A stretch of DNA of 6,084 nucleotides from Legionellales bacterium UBA5158 (lineage in GTDB: Bacteria > Pseudomonadota > Gammaproteobacteria > DSM-16500): assembly GCA_002413665.1 (NCBI GenBank), contig DHXK01000093.1:6065-12148 (forward strand). The letters run 5' to 3'. A program made the position numbers and the translations under genes. Of the stretch, positions 1-5,252 are shown piece by piece; within the stretch, counting starts at the first letter, position 1; the number at the start of each line of letters is the position of its first letter. The notes below the pieces were generated by a model, which worked only from the letters and a program-made list of their open reading frames with translations, ran no database searches and had not been told where the DNA came from.

Positions 1-547
1 GATGATGTTGATGAGAGTATGAAGTTAGGCTATATTTTTTTGGCTTGCCGAAGGTTCCAGATTTTAAGCGCCTAGATAAGCAGAGTTCGATTTGAAAATC
101 AGTTTTGTTGTGGTGAGTCGTATTGAGCACATAACATAAACTATAGGTCTCATCTATGCCGTCCGCAGGCGGACTATTCGCCGTGAGAGCATTGTTTAAA
201 CTGCGAAGCCAATGATCAACTTTTGTATCCTGTAGGGGAGCAGTTGTATCCATGTCTGAAGGATTCATCGCTTGTAGAAGAGTTGCAACAACATGCTTGC
301 AGTTGATCACCATGGGGCAGGTACAAAGCCCACGTACATGCGTTCTTTGACCTGAGCCTGTTAAGAGTATGGAAACATTATATATTTTCGAGCCCTTACC
401 TTTCACCTTGGCTGTTATTTTTTCACCCGCATTTTCAATTTTTAGATTACGCACATGACCGTTTCGATAATAGGCATAGCCTCTCTCGTAGTGGGAGTGC
501 GGAAAGAGTTCTTTGAGTGTTTTGAGTTTAAGTAAGAGCAGTGACAT
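1..547 (-). CDS. SWIM zinc-finger SNF2/RapA-type helicase, N-terminal part (runs off left edge)
   Basis: The visible 182 residues start MSLLLLKLKTLKELF and stay open to the window edge. Residues 75-85 read CTCPMVINCKH, which is the CxC...CxH zinc ligand pattern of a SWIM domain (C75, C77, C83, H85). Upstream of it, the segment around residues 20-32 (ERGYAYYRNGHV) matches the 'RG..YYR.G.V' lead-in usual for bacterial SWIM proteins. Residues 112-175 (WLRSLNNAL, then YVLN...IELCLSRRLKSGTFGKPKKY) resemble the linker that precedes the helicase core in bacterial SWIM-SNF2 proteins. The helicase motor itself would lie left of position 1, so the ATPase assignment rests on family knowledge. Such proteins are cytoplasmic, ATP-driven nucleic-acid translocases. 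The start is fixed by an in-frame TAG two codons upstream; the ribosome binding site is weak (TAGG just before the ATG). An Lhr-type or standalone SWIM protein is less likely. Confidence 0.85.
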   Translation of the reverse strand, partial: MSLLLLKLKTLKELFPHSHYERGYAYYRNGHVRNLKIENAGEKITAKVKGKGSKIYNVSILLTGSGQRTHVRGLCTCPMVINCKHVVATLLQAMNPSDMDTTAPLQDTKVDHWLRSLNNALTANSPPADGIDETYSLCYVLNTTHHNKTDFQIELCLSRRLKSGTFGKPKKYSLTSYSHQHH

Positions 548-579
548 AACCTATTACCAATAATGAAGTAAATCTAAGG

Positions 580-600
580 ACGGGCATTTTTCCAGCCCGT
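580..600. other. Small GC hairpin in the helicase leader
   Basis: ACGGGC (580-585) pairs perfectly with GCCCGT (595-600) across a 9-base loop. On the plus strand it is followed by TATTATTA, only loosely like a terminator tract. No plus-strand gene ends here. On the minus strand it would lie in the leader of the helicase gene, about 32 bases before its ATG, so it could be a leader stem-loop. The role is unassigned. Confidence 0.4.
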
Positions 601-696
601 TATTATTACATAGTCCGGGTGTTGACTTGCATATGTTTCTGTCTTTAATCTTCTTGATTCACGAACAATGTACAAAAAATAGAACATCTCAAGCAG

Positions 697-775
697 ATAA
701 AAGCATCTAGTCGCTTTTAGATCTAAAATACTCCTTCTAAAAATTCAAACCTAGATCCGGGTTAAATGCTTTTAT
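697..775. repeat. Perfect 10-bp inverted repeat with 59-bp spacer
   Basis: ATAAAAGCAT at 697-706 is the exact reverse complement of ATGCTTTTAT at 766-775. The left arm is directly followed by CTAG. The spacer contains AGATCTA (719-725) and CTAGAT (751-756), so the region carries several nested CTAG/AGATC palindromic fragments. It could be a regulatory cruciform, a remnant of a small mobile element, or chance in AT-rich DNA. Confidence 0.4.
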
Positions 776-826
776 TGAGAAGTTTGTGTCATATTGTGTC
801 AATATTTCCCCCGCGAGGTGTTACTT

Positions 827-863
827 CGTAGCTCGTATGTAGCGCAGCGAAATGTGGGATTAA
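827..863 (+). repeat. Decayed copy of a dispersed GTAGCCCGGAT...ATCCGGG-type hairpin repeat
   Basis: The sequence CGTAGCTCGTATGTAGCGCAGCG followed by AAATGTGGGATTAA resembles the intergenic repeat GTAGCCCGGATG.AGCGCAGCG..ATCCGGG that I recall from many Pseudomonadota genomes. The arms CTCGTAT (832-838) and ATGTGGG (852-858) pair at all seven positions if read as plus-strand RNA, using three G-U wobbles, around the conserved GTAGCGCAGCGAA loop. The minus-strand version would lose these three pairs. It lies 35 bp beyond the stop of the PARG-domain gene. The match to the consensus is from memory. Confidence 0.55.
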
Positions 864-898
864 CGGCAAATTGGTACTCTTTGTCCGGTACATGAATG

Positions 899-2446
899 TT
901 AAATTCTGATACCAAGCTCAGTTAAAATAGTAGCTGTGCGAGTGTTAGGATTATTTTTAGCATAATCAATTATTTGTTCAATAGAATTTATTTCACCGGA
1001 TTTCAATTTTTCATGAATAGGCGTTGTGAAAAAAAACAATCTGTAGCTGTTCATATAACTACTTTTGAATTTTTGAAAGCTATCGGAGGAAAGTGTTTTA
1101 TTGGCAGATGATTCGATGTTAGTTTTATCCTGTTTGGAATCTACTGAAGTGTCATTTAGTAATTCTTTATCTTTAGTATTCATGTCAGGAATGTTCATAC
1201 TTGTTAAAATACTGGCAGATCGGGATCCTGGATTCTCTCGGGCATACTCTTTGATTTGTGCAAAACAATGCACTTCACCACTTATTAATCTATCTTTCAT
1301 GGTGGTGATAAAACAATTATTTGAAGGGGAATTTAAATAAAGTTGTTTAAAGTGAGCGAATAAATCAAGATTAGGTTGATTAAAATTGCAGGCTGACATT
1401 TTATTTTCTTGTTTGATTGATTTTAAAATTGCAGAAGTTTTTTGAGGGGTGTTGACTAGCAGTGGATTTATAAATTCTTGTGTAAAGCTTTCAATAATTT
1501 CTTTTCTTTCACCAGGGATTGCAAAAACGATTTGTATTTTTCCGCAAAATTCTGGTAATTGAATAACGTCTCGATATAATTTAGCAATGAACTCGGAATT
1601 ATTATTAAGTGCTCCACAACCGAATGCACCCAGTATTAATGCTTGATTTCCTTTCTTTATCGCTACATGAATTTGGTTGTAAAGGGTTGCCAAGAAGATA
1701 CTTTTTGCCTCATCTTGTGTATAGCGAATTTCATTTCCGTCATTCGAATAATCCACAAATGGCAGGTCTTGATGATCGTTATCAGGAAAATGACGTATTG
1801 CCGCAGAAGAAATAATATTGACTTCAAACACCTTAGTTGGCAACAAATCTTCAGAGTGCCAAGTTCCTGTTTCTGTATTAAATGTTAAGCTACGTATAAC
1901 CTTTGCGGAAGAATAAAGAATATCTGTTTGATCAAAACTATTTATACCAAAGTAGGGTCTAACGTCACCCTGATTATCCATCTTCTGGAATCCGCCATGG
2001 GTCTTAGCATAGAGTAGCAAGCTTAAACCTAATGTGGTCTTGCAAAAGAGGGATTCACTTTGTGACAAAGCGCCATTAAAAACATTTCCACCTACTGAGT
2101 GTCGATTTGTCATATTTAAAATAGCAACTTTTCCTGGGTATCTTTGAGCCATTAAACGCGCAGCATCTATAGAATCTAATTCTACTATTCCAACAATTTT
2201 ATTGCTGCTCTCAATTTTTATACCCGGTAAGGAGGATTGATATTCAATTCGATGTCGTTCAGCCGTCTCATTTTGCAATCTTTCTTTTTTTAATGCATTT
2301 AACACTCTTCCAGCAGATATTATTATTTTGGAATTATTACGTGAATCAATGATTTTATCATCTGGAGGAATATGGATGTTTGCAAAAGTGTTTTTGTCTT
2401 CAAAGAATTTTGAGAAATCTATAAAATTTCCTTTCCGAATATGCAT
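899..2446 (-). CDS. Microbial-type PARG (macro-fold) protein with two C-terminal repeat modules; candidate secreted effector
   Basis: This 515-residue protein is probably an ADP-ribosyl glycohydrolase. Residues ~84-310 follow the microbial PARG family (TIGR02452/DUF2263 type): VAILNMTN (107-114), then G119-G120-N121 and Q129-S130-E131, then GAFGCGAL (273-280), and a closing strand IQIVFAIPG (304-312). The family signature is GGG-X(6-8)-QEE. Here it is GGN-X7-QSE, so the second glutamate, which is the catalytic one in bacterial PARG, is kept as E131, while the third Gly and first Glu are changed. Residues 363-419 and 457-513 are two ungapped copies of one module, joined by a polar Lys/Ser/Asp linker (about 420-452). 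There is no signal peptide and no membrane segment. The start ATG follows GAGAAG at 8-base spacing. The gene stands alone, divergent from the 461-residue gene. Host-directed removal of ADP-ribose is inferred from the architecture; an intracellular repair or anti-phage role is possible. Confidence 0.8.
   Translation of the reverse strand: MHIRKGNFIDFSKFFEDKNTFANIHIPPDDKIIDSRNNSKIIISAGRVLNALKKERLQNETAERHRIEYQSSLPGIKIESSNKIVGIVELDSIDAARLMAQRYPGKVAILNMTNRHSVGGNVFNGALSQSESLFCKTTLGLSLLLYAKTHGGFQKMDNQGDVRPYFGINSFDQTDILYSSAKVIRSLTFNTETGTWHSEDLLPTKVFEVNIISSAAIRHFPDNDHQDLPFVDYSNDGNEIRYTQDEAKSIFLATLYNQIHVAIKKGNQALILGAFGCGALNNNSEFIAKLYRDVIQLPEFCGKIQIVFAIPGERKEIIESFTQEFINPLLVNTPQKTSAILKSIKQENKMSACNFNQPNLDLFAHFKQLYLNSPSNNCFITTMKDRLISGEVHCFAQIKEYARENPGSRSASILTSMNIPDMNTKDKELLNDTSVDSKQDKTNIESSANKTLSSDSFQKFKSSYMNSYRLFFFTTPIHEKLKSGEINSIEQIIDYAKNNPNTRTATILTELGIRI
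908..1360 (-). repeat. Two copies of a 57-residue module at the C terminus of the PARG-domain protein
   Basis: Copy 1 covers residues 363-419 (1190-1360) and copy 2 residues 457-513 (908-1078), offset by exactly 94 residues and aligning without gaps. By my hand count 24 of 57 positions are identical. Shared landmarks are F..FK..Y.NS at the start, L.SGE in the middle and YA..NP..R.A.ILT near the end. The second copy ends two residues before the stop. The pattern suggests a small helical module. I recall similar C-terminal modules in Legionella proteins (possibly the DUF5617 group), but I cannot confirm the family name. Confidence 0.8.
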
Positions 2447-2454
2447 AATTTATT

Positions 2455-2460
2455 CTTCTC
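2455..2460 (-). promoter_or_regulatory. Ribosome binding site of the PARG-domain gene
   Basis: On the minus strand GAGAAG lies 8 bases before the ATG at 2446. An earlier ATG overlapping this site is out of frame, so the site supports the chosen start. Confidence 0.55.
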
Positions 2461-2492
2461 ATTTTTGCAGATATAAAGTGAGTATGGAATTG

Positions 2493-2521
2493 ATAATAGC
2501 TATACGCAAAGAATATAACAT
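2493..2521 (-). promoter_or_regulatory. Candidate sigma70 promoter for the PARG-domain gene
   Basis: On the minus strand, TATTAT (2493-2498, five of six matches to TATAAT) is preceded by ATGTTA (2516-2521, three of six matches to TTGACA) at 17-base spacing. Transcription would begin roughly 40 bases before the ATG. The weak -35 box makes this a tentative call. Confidence 0.35.
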
Positions 2522-2523
2522 AT

Positions 2524-2555
2524 AGGATTAACCCGTGCCACTAGGCTGTAATCCT
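2524..2555. repeat. Short inverted repeat upstream of the PARG-domain promoter
   Basis: AGGATTA (2524-2530) and TAATCCT (2549-2555) are perfect 7-bp inverted arms enclosing 18 bases that contain a second small GCC-ACTA-GGC stem. It abuts the upstream end of the candidate -35 box of the PARG-domain gene, a position suited to an operator. Function is not shown. Confidence 0.35.
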
Positions 2556-2865
2556 TATTAAAAAGACAATTAACTAAAAATTCTAAATTCAAACTAATAT
2601 GTAACATCATTAATTTAAAATGTACTCAATAAAATTTATTTAAAGATATTTATTTTATTAGACACTAAATTTATTTCTGAAAAAATTATCATATTGTAAG
2701 TTCGCAATAACAAATGGGAATGTTTTTTTTAGTAAAAACAAAATAGCTAACTACTGTCAGGAAGTTTACCTTTAGGCCTGAATTGTGCGGGGTTATTGCT
2801 AGTAAAATTTAATCAAAAATATTCTCCACCTGAAAGCTAGATCTACATTTAAAATAAGATTGGCC

Positions 2866-2894
2866 TTGTATCTAACCTTAGCCTATTCTATTAT
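2866..2894 (+). promoter_or_regulatory. Candidate sigma70 promoter for the 461-residue gene
   Basis: TTGTAT (2866-2871) and TATTAT (2889-2894, five of six matches to TATAAT) are separated by exactly 17 bases. Transcription would start near 2901, giving a leader of about 38 bases before the ATG at 2939. This is the best promoter match in the window. Confidence 0.5.
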
Positions 2895-2938
2895 CGAATA
2901 AAAAACCCACTGTTCAATTTATCTGGAAAAACCTTATT

Positions 2939-4324
2939 ATGCCATTCCCTAGCATACAATTTTCTTACGACCATCCTAAACTGTTACGTCAAAAAACTAT
3001 AATAAATTTAAGACATTGGATGTCGAGAGAGTCAATGAGTCCTGCCAAAAAAGAAATTTTAAAAGTTGTCTTGAGCTATGCCCAGGAAAGATTTCTCAGT
3101 TTCAGGAGGTTATTTCAAAAAACCAATAAAAGCCGAATGTTAACTTGCGAAATTATTTTTAAAAATGCGCAGGAACCAGATTATATATTTATTCAGTGTG
3201 TGAGAGCAGAATTAAAAAAGATTTCTGATAGAAACAGTAAGCTTAAAATCTCTATAGAGCAAAAAATCAGGCAATACCCCATATCGGAATTACAAAATAG
3301 TGTTAACTCAGTTGATTCCAGCGCAGGAGACGGTTCTCCTTTGCGATCGATACAGCATAACTCTTCGGTAGAATTAGATAATCTTCAGGCAAATGTTCCA
3401 CTGCCACCTGTTTCAATCCTTCCAGTGACACCGTCTTCCGTGCCAGCTCGTTCGATAGTTCCGTTATCTCCCGTTTCAATCATTCCGGTGACACCAGCGT
3501 CAGTGCCACCCGTTTTGATAGATCCGCTGCCACCAATGGATGTTTCACGGGCATCTCAATCTTCATTTGCTAGAAAATTAGTGCCGCCTAAAAATCATTT
3601 AGATGTTTTAATAAAAGCGTTTGAAGATGAAACTGATCACCTGCAAAAACAAGATCGAGATACTTTAGTAATCATACTTGGAATTTTTTTAGGAATCATA
3701 GGTGGGCTTAAACACTTAACGGAAATAAATAATTCCGAGAGTTTTGTCAGCGCGCTACCTTTTGTTATTTATCGTTTTGCAATGGATTATATTTTGGATC
3801 CTGTTAGAAGTGAATTATCACGCTCCCAACAAAAAAAATTATTTGAATTATTTGATAATTATAAAGTGCTAACAAAGAGTGGCGAGGTAAGTACAAATAA
3901 TCGAGATGTCATTAAAATCCTTAAGGCAATAGCTCCCTATATTGAAACCGCAAATTTGACCCCATGGGTTCATGACTTGCAGCCTGTGCAGAATAAATTT
4001 ACTCAAGTCAGTCAAGCATTTTTGGATATTATTGCGCGGCCACCTCATAACCTATACTTCGTGAAGCCATTACTCAAACTGCAAAGCTTGAAACAGGCAG
4101 ACGTTGCTATTGAGGGAGCTGACGCTGGGGTTCGTAGCTATGTTGTAGAAAATGTAGTAGAGACTAGAAGAAGACTTAATCAAAGAAAAGTTTATTATCA
4201 AAACAAATATCATTTGATCGATTGTGCTCATGCATTTTTTACTTTAAAAAATTATGGATTAGCTTCACCTAACGAAGAGCACGTTGTATTGCGTGTCCGT
4301 TCTACTAGGCATAGAGCGAAGTGA
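2939..4324 (+). CDS. Unrecognised 461-residue protein with proline-rich tandem repeat; possible effector
   Basis: I do not recognise a family. Residues 1-115 are basic and probably helical, with many Lys/Arg. Residues 116-152 are polar and Ser-rich. Residues 153-200 form a proline-rich region of two 21-residue repeats plus a partial third, with several PxxP motifs. Residues 243-257 (LVIILGIFLGIIGGL) are strongly hydrophobic, and residues 269-287 are moderately so, which could be one or two membrane segments or a buried hairpin. The remaining part (288-461) is soluble-looking, has basic stretches (ETRRRLNQRK, 408-417) and ends in a basic tail, RSTRHRAK. There is no N-terminal signal peptide. 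No other in-frame ATG lies between the start and an upstream in-frame TAG near 2880; the ribosome site is weak (GGA 12 bases before the ATG). It has its own promoter and diverges from the PARG-domain gene. The architecture resembles intracellular-pathogen effectors, but that is inference only. Confidence 0.7.
   Translation: MPFPSIQFSYDHPKLLRQKTIINLRHWMSRESMSPAKKEILKVVLSYAQERFLSFRRLFQKTNKSRMLTCEIIFKNAQEPDYIFIQCVRAELKKISDRNSKLKISIEQKIRQYPISELQNSVNSVDSSAGDGSPLRSIQHNSSVELDNLQANVPLPPVSILPVTPSSVPARSIVPLSPVSIIPVTPASVPPVLIDPLPPMDVSRASQSSFARKLVPPKNHLDVLIKAFEDETDHLQKQDRDTLVIILGIFLGIIGGLKHLTEINNSESFVSALPFVIYRFAMDYILDPVRSELSRSQQKKLFELFDNYKVLTKSGEVSTNNRDVIKILKAIAPYIETANLTPWVHDLQPVQNKFTQVSQAFLDIIARPPHNLYFVKPLLKLQSLKQADVAIEGADAGVRSYVVENVVETRRRLNQRKVYYQNKYHLIDCAHAFFTLKNYGLASPNEEHVVLRVRSTRHRAK
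3395..3538 (+). repeat. 63-bp tandem repeat encoding 21-residue proline-rich units
   Basis: Unit 1 is 3395-3457 (residues 153-173), unit 2 is 3458-3520 (174-194), and a partial third unit (DPLPP) follows to 3538. Units 1 and 2 agree at 15 of 21 residues by hand count, with the core P.SI.PVTP.SVP in both. The copies have diverged at DNA level, so the duplication is not recent. Proline-rich units with PxxP spacing could bind SH3-type domains or act as a flexible spacer. Confidence 0.8.
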
Positions 4325-4330
4325 GCTAGC

Positions 4331-5119
4331 CTAGGATGCGCAAGTGATATCTGCAAATCGTTTAATCATGCTATTCACTTGATCGGGCACTTCCAATGTT
4401 GCCCAATGACCTGATCCAACAGTTTTACCCGTTATTAAATGCGGACAATGTCTTAATAAAATATTTTCTGTGCAAAAAGGATTGCTGGATTGAATGTTTA
4501 AAATAGGCATTTTACAATGCATTAATTTCTTAATGCTTTCCTGGTCCCATTTCAATAAGTTTTCATATATTGAAGAAAGCGTCGTTTTGTCAGTGGTTTT
4601 AAAGGCAGTTATCGCTATTTTTTTATTTTTTTCCAGCGTATTTAAAAATACTTCTGCTACTATTTTTTCCGCAAAATTTTCATTTGTTGGTTTCTTCAGA
4701 TCATCTATATGCTCTTGGATAAATTGAATGACAGAATGTTCCATTAAAATAGGAGGGTCAATCAATACAAGATGAGAAACCAGAGAAGAAATATTAGCTA
4801 TTTCTATTGCAATATTTGCACCATAATTTAATCCAATCAATACAGCTTGCTTTATATTATGCGCCTGACATAAATAAATAATATCTTCAGCAAAAGTTTC
4901 TACTGTGTAGTTTTGATCTGGCTTATCACTCTCGCCATGCCCACGTAAGTTTACATTCAACACTTGTGCAGTCTGTGAAAAAAATGCCAGTTGTTCATTC
5001 ATAAATTCATGATTGCCACCAGCGTTATGAATAAGAACAAAATTTAATTCGCCACTGCCTGCTATGGTATAACTTAAATTTACACCATTACGATTTTTAA
5101 TCATCATGGTATTTTTCAT
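4331..5119 (-). CDS. Alpha/beta-hydrolase fold protein with Asn in place of the nucleophile Ser
   Basis: The 262 residues match the alpha/beta-hydrolase fold in length and motif order: VLIHNAGG (28-35) in the oxyanion-hole position, NLRGHGESDKP (57-67), the nucleophile elbow GLNYG (96-100), VLIDPP (118-123) after strand 6, a helical cap (about 125-200), and GSGHWATLEVPDQV (235-248) carrying the catalytic His (H238). The elbow is normally GxSxG, but here the central residue is N98 (codon AAT, one base from the Ser codon AGT). The usual acid after strand 7 is also not evident (IQSSNPF, 209-215). The protein may be a non-catalytic binder, an altered enzyme or a decaying gene; the otherwise intact frame argues against simple decay. 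It converges on the 461-residue gene with a 6-base gap and no visible terminator between them. A strong GGAG fixes the start at the first of three Met codons. Substrate unknown. Confidence 0.85.
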   Translation of the reverse strand: MKNTMMIKNRNGVNLSYTIAGSGELNFVLIHNAGGNHEFMNEQLAFFSQTAQVLNVNLRGHGESDKPDQNYTVETFAEDIIYLCQAHNIKQAVLIGLNYGANIAIEIANISSLVSHLVLIDPPILMEHSVIQFIQEHIDDLKKPTNENFAEKIVAEVFLNTLEKNKKIAITAFKTTDKTTLSSIYENLLKWDQESIKKLMHCKMPILNIQSSNPFCTENILLRHCPHLITGKTVGSGHWATLEVPDQVNSMIKRFADITCAS

Positions 5120-5127
5120 TATAAATT

Positions 5128-5131
5128 CTCC
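5128..5131 (-). promoter_or_regulatory. Strong ribosome binding site of the alpha/beta-hydrolase gene
   Basis: GGAG on the minus strand lies 8 bases before the ATG at 5119. It selects this ATG over the in-frame Met codons at residues 5 and 6. Confidence 0.7.
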
Positions 5132-5220
5132 GTAATAGCATCTAAATCACCTGCGCACATATACCTTCCCCAGAGAGTAGTAAGTAGAGTGACATATAGT
5201 TTAGCAAGTTCCCGACTTTA

Positions 5221-5243
5221 GCCTCTCTCACAATGGGAGAGGC
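5221..5243. other. Strong 10-bp hairpin just after the permease stop codon
   Basis: GCCTCTCTCA (5221-5230) pairs with TGGGAGAGGC (5234-5243) around a CAA loop, with one T-G pair. On the minus strand it begins 9 bases after the stop codon of the permease gene, the place for a terminator. However, it is followed by TAAAGTCGGG rather than a T tract, and its T run (GTTTTTC) comes before the stem. It may be a REP-like dispersed hairpin that protects the 3' end, or a terminator that works without a T tract. Confidence 0.5.
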
Positions 5244-5252
5244 GAAAAACCT

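Larger units (their letters stand above)
548..898. other. Gene-free gap between SWIM helicase and PARG-domain gene
   Basis: Both flanking genes are on the minus strand, so this 351-bp gap holds the 3' end of the PARG-domain transcript and the control region of the helicase gene. I see no convincing open frame. It contains a small GC hairpin near the helicase start, a 10-bp inverted repeat (697-706 and 766-775), a short tandem TGTGTCATAT/TGTGTCAATA repeat at about 785-805, and a decayed dispersed repeat at 827-863. A TAATAATAA stretch on the minus strand (about 600-608) could serve as a -10 box for the helicase gene, but no good -35 box sits at the right distance. Confidence 0.6.
2447..2938. 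other. AT-rich divergent intergenic region
   Basis: These 492 bp separate the divergently transcribed PARG-domain and 461-residue genes. The middle (about 2560-2760) is almost entirely A and T. No credible small gene was seen. The region holds candidate promoters facing each way (2493-2521 minus, 2866-2894 plus), an inverted repeat at 2524-2555 and a weak A/T-only hairpin TGTTTTT/AAAAACA at 2721-2740. I looked for a PmrA-type TTAATATT direct repeat and a CpxR-type GTAAA-N5-GTAAA box, both known upstream of Legionella effector genes, and found no convincing copy. Confidence 0.6.

Noticed and set aside
477..497. An 18-of-21 match between TAGCCTCTCTC...GGGAG inside the helicase gene and the hairpin region at 5219-5239.
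   Set aside because: At 477-497 the bases encode a plausible, family-like segment (HSHYERGYA) in an intact frame and cannot form the full hairpin, so chance similarity is more likely than a repeat copy.
622..650. TTGACT at 622-627 on the plus strand as a -35 box.
   Set aside because: The sequence 17 bases downstream (TTAATC) is a poor -10 match, and no plus-strand gene follows before the end of the opposing gene.
1101..2525. Several plus-strand open frames of 65-81 codons opposite the PARG-domain gene.
   Set aside because: They lie antisense to a well-supported long gene, lack good ribosome sites and show no recognisable protein features.
735..2594. Similar words TTCTAAAAATTCAAAC (735-750) and TTCTAAATTCAAAC (2581-2594), plus GGATTAAC at 857-864 and 2525-2532, seen as possible direct repeats flanking the PARG-domain gene.
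   Set aside because: They are short, AT-rich and inexact or only 8 bp long, they do not nest as one consistent boundary, and no integrase or transposase is present.
2721..2740. TGTTTTT/AAAAACA hairpin as a terminator.
   Set aside because: It is all A/T with one GC pair, lies in low-complexity DNA, and no gene ends nearby.
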